Of a stretch of DNA of 64,000 bases, positions 43,121-54,197 are shown piece after piece. Under the pieces are notes generated by a model, which was not told the DNA's origin, searched no databases, and saw only the letters and a program-made list of their open reading frames with translations. The stretch comes from Amyelois transitella. Taxonomy: Eukaryota; Arthropoda; Insecta; Lepidoptera; Pyralidae. The DNA lies in the NCBI RefSeq assembly GCF_032362555.1, contig NC_083509.1, forward strand, positions 1,178,001 through 1,242,000. The letters are read 5' to 3'. Both the position numbers and the translations under genes were made by a program. The number at the start of each line of letters is the position of its first letter. The stretch's first letter is position 1.

Positions 43121-43429
43121 TGACTCTCAAATGGTTCAAATCTATTTGTCGAATCTATTTTTTTTTTTTTTTTTTTCTGGTTCCTTTTGTCCTAGTAATT
43201 ACGTATGTAGTATGGTTTTGCTGACAGGCTGTTTAGATTTTTACATGTGAAAATATGTAAATGGTCAATAGTCTCTCATATAGTTTTTAAATCATTATTT
43301 AAGACTGTATATTTTCTGAATAAAATAAAATAAAAAATAAAATAAATATCTAATTAAGCACAGAAAGTCAAATATCTGAAAAAGCTTTGTAATCCCAAGT
43401 TATATGTGTTAACGTAAGTTTATTTACTT

Positions 43430-43835
43430 GTATGTTTGTCATTTACCTTTTCACGAGTAATCTACAGAATTAATCTTGTTGAACGTATATATTATTAAAG
43501 AGTCTGGAGAAAGACAAAGAGTATCTTTCATCCCGGTAAAAGCTAAATCTCCTGTGGGATTTGCGAACAATTCTCGTGTAAGTGGCGCAAAATTCGACGG
43601 CTTTTGTAACTAAATGTCGCTTTATTAGTTCCTTTTTTAGATGGTGGTAATATTACGCGGGCGAAGCTGCGAGTAAGAGCTAATCAATACTAATATTATT
43701 AAGCTGAAGAGTTTGTTTGAACGCGCTAATCTCAGAAACTACTCGTTCTATTAAAAAAAATATTTTTGCGTTGAATAGACCATTTATCGAGGAAGGCTTT
43801 AGGCCATATAACATCACGCTGCAATCACAAGGAGC
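43430..43835 (+). mobile_element. HEL-type elements in a row
   Basis: 43430-43685 has the interior (CATCCCGGTAAAAGC, GTAAGTGGCGCAAAATTCG) that gave rise to both minisatellites in this window; 43686-43835 is a 3'-truncated GCTGAAGAG copy. Confidence 0.55.
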
Positions 43836-43861
43836 GAAGAAATAAGGAAGAAGAAGGTCAA

Positions 43862-44062
43862 AAGTAACCAAAACCGCCGAACTTGCATGAAAAGAGTTAC
43901 GAATGTGTATGAAGCGAAGGAAGTATGCAGAGATCTTGGCAAGTGGAAAGATGTAGTCTCTGTTTACCCCTTGCGGAAAGAGGCGTGATTTTATGTATAT
44001 ACATACCTACATAAAATCACGCCTCTTTCCCGTATATACATACATAAAATCACGCTTCTTTC
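43862..44062. mobile_element. LN-B LINE 3' ends joined tail to tail
   Basis: A sense copy (43862-43995, ...GGAAAGAGGCGTGATTTTATG) is followed by two antisense tails (44008-44030 and 44038-44062, AAATCACGCCTCTTTCCC). Confidence 0.78.
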
Positions 44063-44554
44063 CCACATCCTTTCTATGAAGTACACACCAATTTTTTTTT
44101 ACAAAAGTAGTAAACCTAAAATGTTGCCGATCCCTGGCCGAAGTCAAGCGGTGGGTGTCTACCATCGTACTGACACGCAACCCGAGCTCGCAAGCGAGTT
44201 TTAGTCCAACCAAAGCGGGGCCAGGCCCTACCGCGCTCGCGAACGTGAAGTGCAATGACCATTTTGGATTTTTTTTTAATGGACATGCTATTTTTCTGAA
44301 GGTGGGTATTTTTGTATTCAAATTCAAAATTTTTATTCATTACTATAGGATACTATATATCGCTTAATAATTGTCAAAACGTATGGTTTAACAACATTGG
44401 TTGACGTCAAATCAATTACTTAAAAACTAAGTTTACTGCCGCTTCCAAGGCGTCAGTGCAGAAGAAGCGGTAACAAAATGCACTGCAACATTTTCTTCAA
44501 CAACGTCAACTTCACAATATTAATTAAAGTTAGAATAGTATAATACATATGTAT

Positions 44555-44735
44555 CTACATGTACTAGTCATCTACTTTTATATCCCTTGCGGGGTAGTCA
44601 GAGTCAACTGTCTTGGAAACACTTTTTCTATAATACATATTTAAATATAGTCACGTTTATATCCGTTGCGAGGTAGACAGAGACAACTGTCTTGGAAAGA
44701 CTGTTAGGCCACGTTCAGCTGTAGGTATAAACATA
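44555..44735 (-). mobile_element. Two SN-A SINE 3' ends in a row
   Basis: Tail plus hairpin at about 44555-44625 and again at 44640-44735. Confidence 0.65.
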
Positions 44736-44856
44736 TGTTTTCATATAATTATTAATTTTATCATTAAGATAGACAACTGTCTTGGAAAGACTGTTATGCC
44801 ACGGTCAGCAGTATATATTTTTTTTTTATATAATTGTTAATTTTATCATTAAGCTT
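44671..44856 (-). repeat. Tandem duplication of a SINE end, about 100 bp unit
   Basis: GATAGACAACTGTCTTGGAA AGACTGTTA...TTAATTTTATCATTAA occurs at 44671-44768 and again at 44769-44855. Confidence 0.75.
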
Positions 44857-45504
44857 GCTCATTTAACGCGGAGTTATGACTTTAAGCTTTGTCTAACCCG
44901 TTAAGGAGCCCGTACATAGTAAGCCACGAAAAACAATCTATTAGAAAAAAGGTTCTATCCTTGTTTATATTTATTAAAAACTATTGAGATGTCCTGGGTC
45001 TCCCTTCTGAAATTACTTTTGTTAAACACTAGCTGTGCCTGCGACTTCGTCCGCGTGGTGTAGAAATTGCCTTTATTAAACATAAGGGAATACAAAAATA
45101 ATTTGATGTGATCTAAAATTTATACACGATTCTCCAAAGTCCGTCTAATAATAATATCTATACGACATCTATTTGTATAGCAATGTGAATTCATTCATTT
45201 CAGTCAGAATTTCATTTCATTTAAAGATATGTCTACAATATCGGTTACAACAGGCACGGACATTTATTATTTACTGACGTAACTTCCCTAAGGTCCGTTG
45301 TACACGACCTGTGTTAGTCAACGTAGGGTGTCCTCATACGACGATAATTAAAGCTATTAAATTTATTATTTTGAATTTTTTTTTTTAATATTATCTAAAA
45401 GAAATTGCATAATTGAAACATAGCAATACTGAAATATTGTTTAGATTTTGACCTTTTTTTTCCGAGCCGTTTGTTTTGGACCCAAAAGAAGAGTTTAAAT
45501 TTTA

Positions 45505-45586
45505 ATGTACATACATATAATCACGTCCATTCCCCTTGCGGAGCAGCCAGAGCCAACGGTCTTGAAAGACTGATAGGCCACATTTT
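45505..45586 (-). mobile_element. SN-A SINE, 3' end only
   Basis: ACATACATATAATCACGTCC through AGCCAACGGTCTTGAAAGAC. Confidence 0.7.
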
Positions 45587-45888
45587 ACAGATGTGGAATA
45601 TATCGTGAGGCGAATGATCCAATATGAAAAAAAAAGTAGGTTGTATTTCCCTGCAAAGATTACCGAGGCAAAAAAACAGGAGCCACTTTTGACCGTACAA
45701 ATATTTCAAACTATTTCACAGAGCAACTTGAGGCAATTCATCCAAATTTGATATAAGCCGGCGTCGAGTCATCGGCGTAACGTGTGACGTCATCTGAGCG
45801 GATTTCCCGCGGGCTATAGGCCAATCAAAGTGAAACGACCATTTATTTGAGACCTCTAGGATCAGTACCAAAGATATCAAGAAATAAG

Positions 45889-46185
45889 TATTCATTACAA
45901 AATATAGTATCGTTGAGTTAGTATCTCGTAACACAAATCGCGAACTTAGTTCGCGGCTAACTCAACTTGTGTAATCTGTTGCGGTATTAAGCTTGTCTGT
46001 GACACCGGAGGTCCCGGGTTCGAATGCCGGCCAGGGCATGATGAGAAAAGAACTTTTTCTGATTGGATGTTTATCTATATAAGTATTTATTTTAAAATAT
46101 AGTATCGTTGAGTTAGTATCTCGTAACACAAGTCTCGAACTTACTTCGAGGCTTACTCAGTCTGTGTAATCTGTTCCATATACAT
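45889..46185 (+). mobile_element. SN-T SINE tail followed by a second, head-truncated SN-T
   Basis: 45889-45988 is the end of one copy (GTATCGTTGAG...); 45989-46185 starts at CTTGTCTGTGACACCGGAGG, so the A box is missing. Confidence 0.8.
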
Positions 46186-46664
46186 ATATTTTTTAATTTA
46201 TGCGTACCCCTTAAGTCGCTTGTATTTATTTGTTTTACACTAACATATAAGTATGTGTGGTATTTTTGTGGACATTATCATAAAGTTTTCCAGATCGTAA
46301 AAAAGCCATTATAGTGTCATTTGATGGCTTGACTAAATTATTTCAAGGAATCGTAAATGCGAACGATCCCAATTTAATTAAACTAGTGATTTACATTTTT
46401 TGTTAGCTGTACGTAACAAAGAAAAACCAATTGGAAATTCAATATGTTCACTTGAATTTGAAATGAACTGAGTATTCTGCGTAACAAAGAAATAGTATTT
46501 ACACAACGATTATTTTTTAATTGTAAACTGACCTTTGACCTCGTCTCCGGTCGCGTGAAAAGAACCCATGACGTTTTCAGAACACTACACTTTACGAAAA
46601 ATTACATAGAGATCGGTTAAGTCGTGTTGACGTTTAGGACGGACAAACGAACACCTAAAGGGCG

Positions 46665-46808
46665 ACTAAGGGCTTATAATGGGGCTAGCAACCTGCCAAT
46701 ATTTGAATCTCAATTCCATCATAATGCCATACAGCTGAACGTGTCCTTTCAGTCTTTCCAAGACTGGTGGCTCTGTCTACCACTGTAGAAACGTGACTCA
46801 TACATTCC
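46665..46808 (+). mobile_element. SN-A SINE, 3' half with broken hairpin
   Basis: It reads from GGCGACTAAGGGC to ACTGTAGAAACGTGACTCAT; the CCCGCAAGGG loop is lost. Confidence 0.65.
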
Positions 46809-47249
46809 TGAAGCAAAGCCGCAAACTAAATCTACTAAGGAATTAGTTCAACGGAATTTTGTAGAAAGAAATCTTAATACAAAGTTGTTAAAAATAATTC
46901 TTTAGGGACAAGGTTTTTCTTTGAGAGAAAAGTATGAAGTATCGGTTAAAAAGTTAACTTACCCAATTAATGTATTAAAATTTTCCAAGAAAAGTTGGAG
47001 TCTGGCGAGTAAATTACCGCTCAAAAAAATTTTTTTCCAATAATTTCACCGTGCACAAATCACAATCAATTCCAAAGAATGGGGAAATCTGTGACGAAAT
47101 AAAATGGAGATAAATTCAACAGACTATTTTAATCCTTAAAAAAATGCCCAATAAATATATGTATATAATAGCCTAAATAAATTGATGACGATAATGTTAT
47201 TATAACGCAACCTCAATGATTTTTATGTACGCTGCCTTTTTGATTATGT

Positions 47250-47580
47250 ACATACATACATAAATCACGCCTCTTTCCCCGAGGGGTAGGCAGAGACCAC
47301 ATCTTTCTACTTGCCACGATCTCTGCATTACTTCTTTGGCTTCATCCACTTTGATAACTCTCTTCATGCAAGCTCGTCGGTTTCGGGTACTTTTGACCTG
47401 ACCTTTTGCTAGAACGTCTCCGATTTGATCAAGGTACGTTCGTCTAGACCTTCCCACTCCAACAGTCCCATTTGTGAATGGGGCTGTTGGAGTGAGAAGG
47501 CCTAAAGGCTAAAGGCTTCCTTTGTATATTTGCTCAGTCCACCTGCTTTCATTCATATATTATATTATTGTTCATCATAT
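47250..47580 (-). mobile_element. LN-B LINE 3' fragment containing a foldback
   Basis: Antisense; GRSRRTYLDQIGDVLAKGQV and CMKRVIKVDEAKEV are readable. The hairpin at 47449-47500 interrupts it. Confidence 0.8.
47449..47500. repeat. 24-bp foldback hairpin within a LINE fragment
   Basis: The arm CCTTCCCACTCCAACAGTCC (47449-47472 in full) pairs with 47477-47500 around a TGTG loop, with one C-A mismatch and one G-T pair. The left 12 nt are normal LN-B sequence; the right arm and loop are extra, so LN-B sequence has been folded back. Confidence 0.85.
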
Positions 47581-48334
47581 ACTTTGGTTGACTGGAAGAT
47601 CTCAATTGGGATAACTCCGCCATTGTATATATTCTTCTAAATCCAATATATGTTTTGTAATTTGTTATATTTCTTTTTATGTGCAAAAAGAGTTTATAAA
47701 CAAACAAAGAATAAATACTTACAGACACCATAATCGACTATTTTGATAAGATTAGGACGATGACTGAAAAAAGATTTGACTAAATTAGGAAAACCTCAAA
47801 TGTATAAATAAAGGCCGTAAAGTCTTAATAGCAATAAGAGAAAAAAACGAGATTTTAAAAAAGGAATTGAACGTAGGAAAAGCATCAATAAATAAATACC
47901 ACCAGCAACGGTTTGAAGAAAAAAAATGCTTCTAAAAAGTCTCAGTAATAGTTGTGACTACTTAAACTATAAGCTTTTATGGATCGTGCTCGCGTGCTTA
48001 TAGTCATAATATATTATATTTGGCAAAACACCGCAATTTGCATGTGTTTTCGACCGGATATTACGTACCTAGGCTATACTTCCGGTTGCGATTTTATCAA
48101 ACGATTTTAACACTAACACGGAAATTGTTCTTTTAAACGTTATAAGGAGGTTTAGTTATGAGAATATTTTTTAAAGAGTAAGTACCTTATGTTGTATATC
48201 AAATCTATAAACATACTAGCCCCCAGGTAAACGTTGTTTTCCCATATAAATATTTTTTAGGTAATTTCTAGTTTAAAAAAAATGTAAGGGTGGACAACAC
48301 TTATCATTAGAGTATGAAAAAATAGATGTTGGCC

Positions 48335-48540
48335 GATCCTCAGACCTACTAAGTTAGAGACTTGTGTTATGTGATAGTAACTCAACGAACTACATATATT
48401 TTATAATAAATTCTTATATAGATAAATATCCAAGACCCAAGCCAATCAGAGAAAGTTCCTCTCTTTATATGCCCTGGCCGGGATTCGAACCCGGGACCTT
48501 CTGTGTCACAGACAAGTTTACAACCGCCACACAGGCCGTC
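48335..48540 (-). mobile_element. SN-T SINE, full copy
   Basis: Antisense; B box region GGGATTCGAACCCGGGACC. Confidence 0.85.
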
Positions 48541-48652
48541 ACGATCTCGTCTATATCCCTTACGGGGTAGATAGAGCCAACAGTCTTGAAAAAACTGAAA
48601 GGCCACGTTCAGCTGTATGGCTTAATGATGCAATTGAGATTCAAATAGTGTA
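48540..48652 (-). mobile_element. SN-A SINE, 3' half joined to an SN-T SINE
   Basis: It starts directly after the GCGCCAC-type head of the antisense SN-T copy at 48335-48540 and ends at GATTCAAATAGTG. Confidence 0.72.
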
Positions 48653-48904
48653 GTGTCTTTGAGTTCATACGAAACAGATCAGATGCGCATGATTGTTTAT
48701 GTCGTTCATTAGATAACGACCTTCTGACGTCATCGCCTCGTGACTGTACTACCGGCTGATTCCGTAAAGTAGTTAGATCAACAGTGGCATTATCCAGAAA
48801 CGCCTGGATTTGCCTAGGAATATAATTTGCTTGTGTGATTTCCGGCACTTTAGAAAAGAAACTCAATGTTTTCCATGAATGTTGTAAAAGACGAATAAAG
48901 CTTA

Positions 48905-49125
48905 TGACGGCCTCTGTGGCGCATCCTACGCTTGTCTGTGACATCGGAGGTCCCGGGTTCAAATCCTGGTCAGGGCATGTTGAGAAAAGAACTTTTTCTG
49001 ATTGGCCTGGGTCTTGGATGTTTATCTATAAAATATAGTATCATTGAGTTAGTATCTCGTAACACAAGTCTCGAACATACTTCGAGGCTAACTCAATCAG
49101 TGTAATTTGTCCCGTAATAGGTATT
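48905..49125 (+). mobile_element. SN-T SINE, full copy with A-box deletion
   Basis: ACGGCCTCTGTGGCGCATCC continues directly to TACGCTTGTCTGTGACATCG. Confidence 0.85.
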
Positions 49126-49482
49126 TATTTAAAGCTTATAAACTTGGAATTCCTCTTGTAGAATAAATACGAGTCTTTGTTTCTCTTTTTATTACGTGCG
49201 CAGATTGACCTGCACTAGCACCTAGGTCATAACTGAAAATCAGCGTATTGCTCTATAGCAATAAATTCGTTGAGTTGTGACATTTTTGTATAGCTGCAAC
49301 TCATATCCTTATTAAAATGTATTTTATGTGTTCATTGTAAATTGTGTGTAGTAAATAAATAATCAAATAAATGAGTTAATAATCTATTTTTCAAATAGAC
49401 TTTCTCATATTGAATTCAAATGTTATAATTGTGAATAACAATATCACGCAGAACACAGGACTTTTTGGTATGCAAATGTGTT

Positions 49483-49770
49483 AAATGCATACATATAAAC
49501 ATATACATATAGTTATGTTAATATATCTCGCGGGGTAGACAGCACCAACGGTCTTGTTAAGACTGAAAGCCCACGCTCAGCTTAATGACTGAATTGACAT
49601 TCAAATATTGAAATTTTGCTAGCACATCGCCTACAAGGAGAATCTCAAATTCATAAGCACAGGCTTATCCGTACAAGGTGACTACAGGATAGCCGTTAGT
49701 CGCCTTTTACGAAATCCATAGGAAAGATATGGAGTTGATCAATTCCAAAGTGACTTGAACCACACGGCAC
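49483..49770 (-). mobile_element. SN-A SINE, diverged full copy with internal insertion
   Basis: About 30 bp (AGGCTTATCCGTACAAGGTG region) are duplicated in the middle. It ends ACTTGAACCACACGGCAC. Confidence 0.75.
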
Positions 49771-49782
49771 CACATTAATTAA

Positions 49783-49911
49783 ATGCATATTTTTCAAAAA
49801 TCACTTTTAAACAGTTCAGCACTTCTGCTCAAAGGTCTTATTTCACTCGTGGTCGTGACGCAGGCGCAGTCGGTTCCAGAAAACGACACCACCCTAGAGT
49901 ATTCTCAATAA
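49783..49911 (+). CDS. Short ORF with signal-peptide-like start
   Basis: A 42-codon frame from ATG to TAA reads MHIFQKSLLNSSALLLKG, then a hydrophobic ISLVVVTQA and a polar end QSVPENDTTLEYSQ. The pattern (Lys, hydrophobic core, small-residue cleavage site AQA/Q) resembles a secretory signal. The stop overlaps AATAAA. It starts 13 bp after an SN-A SINE. No family is recognised and the frame could be chance. Confidence 0.2.
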   Translation: MHIFQKSLLNSSALLLKGLISLVVVTQAQSVPENDTTLEYSQ

Positions 49912-50381
49912 AATCCTCTTAGCAAGAGGCCAAAGCTCAAATCAATATCATAATATCGGTTCTAAGAAGAACTGTTAAGTTTTTGTTGCTATTTAGGTAT
50001 TTATTGCTTTGTTTTTGTTACCGTTTTCAATTTTATTAACGTCCGTCTGTACTTCCTTCTTACTATTTTAAATTTAGAATGATGATGTGAGGATATGGAA
50101 GTCTTTATTATTCGAATTTTCTCATTTTGATGATGAGAATATTCTGATCAATTTATTAATTAAGTCTTTAATTTCAAAATTTGTAGTTACTATTGGTGAG
50201 ATTTTGATAAAATAGAACAAAGGATAGAACATAACCGGGAATCGTAATACACAGGGTAAGTACTTTTATTCCGAAACTTACACGGGAGCGAAGTCCCGGG
50301 GCGCTGCTAGTAAGTACTTCCTCCAAGATTCAGGCTTGACAATAAAAGTCCGTTTACCATCATGGACTGAACCTGTGACAC

Positions 50382-50604
50382 ATACATACACGAAATCACG
50401 TCATATCCCTTGCGGGGTAGACAGATCCAACAGTCATGAAAAGACTTAAATACCACGTTCAACTCTATTAATTCAAATACTCACAGGTTGCTAGCCAATC
50501 GCCTACACGAAGAATTCCAAGCCTATCCTTTAGTCGCCTTATACGACATCCATGGGAAAGAGATAGAGTGGTCCAATCAACAGTGTCGGTAACCACACGG
50601 CACA
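50382..50604 (-). mobile_element. SN-A SINE, full copy with deletions
   Basis: Antisense, ACATACACGAAATCACG to GTAACCACACGGCAC. Confidence 0.8.
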
Positions 50605-51045
50605 CTTGAGCCTGTGATCCTTACGCGACTTTTTCTTTAGTCTACTTTAAAACTACGATGATTAGTTCAAACGCCGAATCTGTTTTATTTACTCTACATC
50701 CTAATCGCTTGCTTGTCCTATAACACATGGTTCAAGGCCTTATAGGCCATTACTTGGAAATTTCATGGCAAATACTTAAAGCGATGGAAAACGATAATAT
50801 CGGCTTTTAGTTTAGCAAATTTATATCAGAAATGCCTCCACTTTCTACAAGCCCATGTGACGTCAAAATGATGTGAATTTAAAATTATGTCTAGTCCGCT
50901 AAAGATAAGAAATGTACTAAATGTGTATAAACTGTCTTTGTCAAGTAGAACGAGTAGTAATGAAGCGCTGGGTACACTCAAATTATTTCCGCTTTAGTCG
51001 CCTTTTGCGACATCCACGGAAATGATATAAAGTGGTTCTATTCTA

Positions 51046-51227
51046 ATGCCGTGTGGTTCCCGGTACCAATACAAAAATAAATAGGAATACTCCATCCCTT
51101 TCCCATGGATGTAGTAAAATGCGACAAAGGGATGGGCTTATAAACTTGAACTGCACATGACCTATCAGTATTTTCAAGACTGTTGGCTCTGTCTACCCCA
51201 TAAGGTATATAGACGTGATTATATGTA
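51046..51227 (+). mobile_element. SN-A SINE with an 80-bp internal deletion
   Basis: It begins TGCCGTGTGGTTCCCGG; after TAAACTTGAA it jumps to the CACATGACCTATCAGTA region. Confidence 0.78.
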
Positions 51228-51387
51228 AAACAGAACCAAGCAAACTTTGTGAATAAAAGGCAAAAACTTGTTCCGTATAGAGCCAATAATTTATAAATTA
51301 TATTGATTCCAGTGTAATCGATTCTTGAAGAAACGATGACCTACTGACCGTATGAATAGTCAATAAATGCAAGTCAATTTATTTCAC

Positions 51388-51641
51388 TACAAGCTGTGCC
51401 CGCGACTTCGTCCGCATGGAATAATTAATTTGGCCATCATTGAAGCAATAATCTTCCCCGTTTTTTTTTCACATATTCCATTATTTCTTTACTACTTAAA
51501 GTTGCAGCGCAGCGTGATATTATATAGCCTTCCTCGATAAATGGACAATTCAACGCAAAAAGAATTTTTCAATTCGAACCAGTAGTTCTTGAGATTTATT
51601 TCAAACAAACAAACCTTCAGCTTTATAATATTAGTATAAAT
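51388..51641 (-). mobile_element. HEL element, full copy
   Basis: ACAAGCTGTGCCCGCGACTTC to TTATAATATTAGTATAAA. Confidence 0.62.
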
Positions 51642-51959
51642 TGGCTAGCAAATATTGCATAGATTCAGAATTTGACTTGGATCATAGATATTTCATCCCT
51701 TTCAGGGTATACAGAGCCAACAGTGTTTTTAACCACTGCGCGTTGCCATATATGGCGCCAAAATGTATACGTTTAGAAGTGTTCATTACATCTTATTGTC
51801 ATTTTGAAGATGTCCAATGTTCAAAGAAGGCAATTAAGGTTATAATTAATTAGCCTATTTATTAGTTTTTATTTGCAAGTACTTTACTATTACTATCATA
51901 ATAAAAAAAGGGAAAAGACAATAAAAAAATAAGGTTTATGTATGTAATATGTATGTTAT

Positions 51960-52421
51960 ACTAATAAATCCCTACTAAAATTATACTTAAATCGTGAGAG
52001 TAAGTTTATTTGTGTACATTTTATATTTCTCTGTTTTTTAAAAGTGTCTGGATAGGGTACTATTCATTTCGGTAAAAAATTTACTTCCAGTAAAAAAAAA
52101 ACTTGTACTAGTAGGTGGCGCAAAAGTACGTGTAAGTGGCATTAAAGCGCGTGTAAGTGGCGTTTAAGCGTGTGTAAGTGGCGTTAAAGCGCATGTAAGT
52201 GCCGTTAAAGCGCGTGTAAGTGGCACTAAAGCGCGTGTAAGTGGCATTAAAGCGCGTGTAAATGGCGTTTAAGCGCGTGTAAGTGGCACTAAAGCGCGTG
52301 TAAGTGGCATTAAAGCGCTTGTAAGTGGCGTTTAAGTGGCGGTAAAGTGCATGTAAGTGACGCTAAAGCGCTTGTAAGCGGCATCAAATTCGCTCGTGCG
52401 AAGCTGCGGCTGAAAACTAGT
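51960..52421 (+). mobile_element. Helitron-like element expanded by an internal minisatellite
   Basis: The left edge resembles the ACTAATATTATAAA end and the right edge GCGAAGCTGCGGCTGAAAAC TAGT is of the CTAGT type. The internal phrase GGTACTATTCATTTCGGTAA also occurs in the copies at 27,680, 30,490 and 43,520. Confidence 0.55.
52126..52386 (+). repeat. 21-bp minisatellite, about 12 copies, with 63-bp higher-order period
   Basis: The unit GCGCGTGTAAGTGGCATTAA A repeats about 12 times. Three variants (CACT, CATT, CGTTT cores) follow each other twice (roughly 52205-52330), which is a three-unit higher-order repeat. The array lies inside an element that begins near 51960 (TACTAATAAATCCC) and ends at 52421 (GCTGCGGCTGAAAACTAGT). 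Confidence 0.9.
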
Positions 52422-53149
52422 TTCATATAATGACTATGCATTCCACAACACTCTGAATACATTAAGGGCTCATACATAACCCTGTAGCCTCCGGTATTCG
52501 ATGACGAGGCAATAAGGAAGTCATTTCCTATACCTTTTACCTAAGGGTCTTTATGAGTCGCCTACAAGGAAAAATTTTTATACGACGTAGTTTCGAGTGA
52601 AATGAGACTTTATTTGGATTTGATAAAATTTTGCCAGAGTAGGTACATACACATACATATTAACGTTATTGCAGTAATATTTTTTCAAAGTTCATAGTGA
52701 TAATGATTTGCACTTTGGCAAGTTTTAATGAATTACAATTTCAGCGACACTGACCACCTCAATTATTTTTATTTTCTTATCAAAGACACAAATCCCTTTT
52801 TTTAGTTTATCACTAAGTTATAAATCTCGTGTAGTGAAATCAGTCTAGACATAGTTAAACACCTTACACATTAACAATATTAAACATATTTTTAAAAAAT
52901 TCGGGGCGATTCTGAAACATGAATAAAATACAATGATTCTTTAAAAGTACCGAGAAAATGTGTGGTCGTGATAAACAAAAATCAGTGAAGCTGAAAAGGG
53001 TTCGTAGTTATTTAGGATATCTAGGTATTTGAGCACTAAATACTTCGCTTCCAATCTACTAGGTACTTGAAATACTAAGACTGTTAAATGTTAGATCAAG
53101 AGTGACCTAAGAAAGCATATAACTGAACCAAATAAGTAATTTTGTTTAT

Positions 53150-53545
53150 GCAAAAACTACTTAACCGATTACGGTGAAATTTGTATAGTACGTAGCTGAA
53201 GACAATGTTACGTTATGATAGGGTTTCCACGCGAACGAAATCGCGGGCGGCCATCAGTTATTTATAATAAACTAACTGTGCCCGCGACTTCGTCCGCGTG
53301 GAATAGTTATTTTGGGCATCATTAAAGCCCTCAAGGATGAATAATTTTCCCCATTTTTTTTTTCACATTTTCCATTATTTCTTTGCTCCAAATAGTCGCA
53401 GCGTGATGTTATATAGTCTAAAGCCTTCCTTGATAAATAGGTAGTCTATTCAACGAAAAAGTTTTCAAATTTTTTAATTCGAACCAGTAGTTCCTGAGAT
53501 AAGCGCGTTCAAACAAACAAACAAACTCTTCAGCTTTATAAATAG
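53150..53545. mobile_element. Two HEL elements (53150-53262 plus, partial; 53273-53545 minus, full)
   Basis: The second ends at CAGCTTTATAAATA, about 15 bp before the possible exon at 53561. Confidence 0.6.
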
Positions 53546-53560
53546 TGTTTTCATCTCCAG

Positions 53561-53666
53561 ACGATCCTGGAACGTTGTGATGACCACCAACAGCGTGTGG
53601 GCTCCAGCGGCAGGCCATGAAGATGACACCGTGCACCTGGCCGACCACGCTCTTCTTCTTGATATG
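53561..53666 (+). CDS. Possible single exon of an unidentified host gene
   Basis: A 106-nt frame opens right after TGTTTTCATCTCCAG and closes at a consensus donor GATATG|GTGAGT. Only one frame is open (phase 2 in, phase 0 out), reading RSWNVVMTTNSVWAPAAGHE and then DDTVHLADHALLLDM. Third positions are GC-rich compared with the surroundings. The opposite strand is also open here for more than 80 codons (KMSRRRNIWRADDITWPW...), but lacks a good donor. I do not recognise either product. A Helitron-like element ends about 15 bp before the acceptor. Confidence 0.35.
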
Positions 53667-54197
53667 GTGAGTCTTAAACTTTACCCACGGCCATGTAATG
53701 TCGTCGGCTCTCCATATATTTCTACGCCGTGACATTTTGGCCAATATCTGATCGGGTAGATCCCCTTTTTTCTGTATGAGTTTCTTGTAAGTTCTGTTGT
53801 CAGTCAGTGGTTTAAGTTAAAAATAACGCTTAAAAACCAGTCATTTTTATAATTTCAACTAGACCATTTGAAAATCAAATCTCTTGTTATTGTTCCGTTG
53901 TCTATCGTAATAAGGAAATTCAAAGTTAATTCAATATTGACCCTTCAAGAAGTAACCCTTCATCGATTAAATAACTTAGCTACCTACCAGTATACCAGTT
54001 GTCAGCTACACTGTTGTTTAAGTAAATTCGCAGTTTCATCTATAAATAGAAATATCTTCCTAATATTTGTTGAGGGCCCCAAATTTTGAAGTAAATGCTC
54101 ATTATAAGATCTTTGTCTTTGAAGATCAGTTAAAAGAATCTAATGCTATTGAAATATATGTTTCTACTAATAATATGCTTTTAATATAATTTTCATA

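Larger units (their letters stand above)
38413..43346 (+). mobile_element. CR1-like non-LTR retrotransposon, element 2 (full length)
   Basis: The 4.93 kb run from AAGAAGGTCAGTCTCCCCG to a 3' tail of (TAAAA)-type repeats, flanked by a 7-bp repeat TATCTAA at 38406-38412 and 43347-43353 (likely target duplication). ORF1 and ORF2 are both open. The 3' UTR has a T18-type run (about 43158-43176). It is related to element 1 in both ORFs but differs in ORF1 N terminus, linker and tail. Confidence 0.88.
43354..53560. other. Repeat-rich region, second part
   Basis: It holds the repeats listed individually. Unassigned: 44,065-44,550 (GC-richer start, no exon evidence), 45,070-45,500, 46,200-46,650, 47,580-48,200, 49,130-49,480, 49,912-50,380 and 52,430-53,150. 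No frame in these shows both splice sites and a recognisable motif, apart from the short ORF at 49783. Confidence 0.55.

Noticed and set aside
53418..53744. 108-codon minus-strand frame through the possible exon at 53561
   Set aside because: It ends in a HEL element and has no good donor; kept only as an alternative in that entry.
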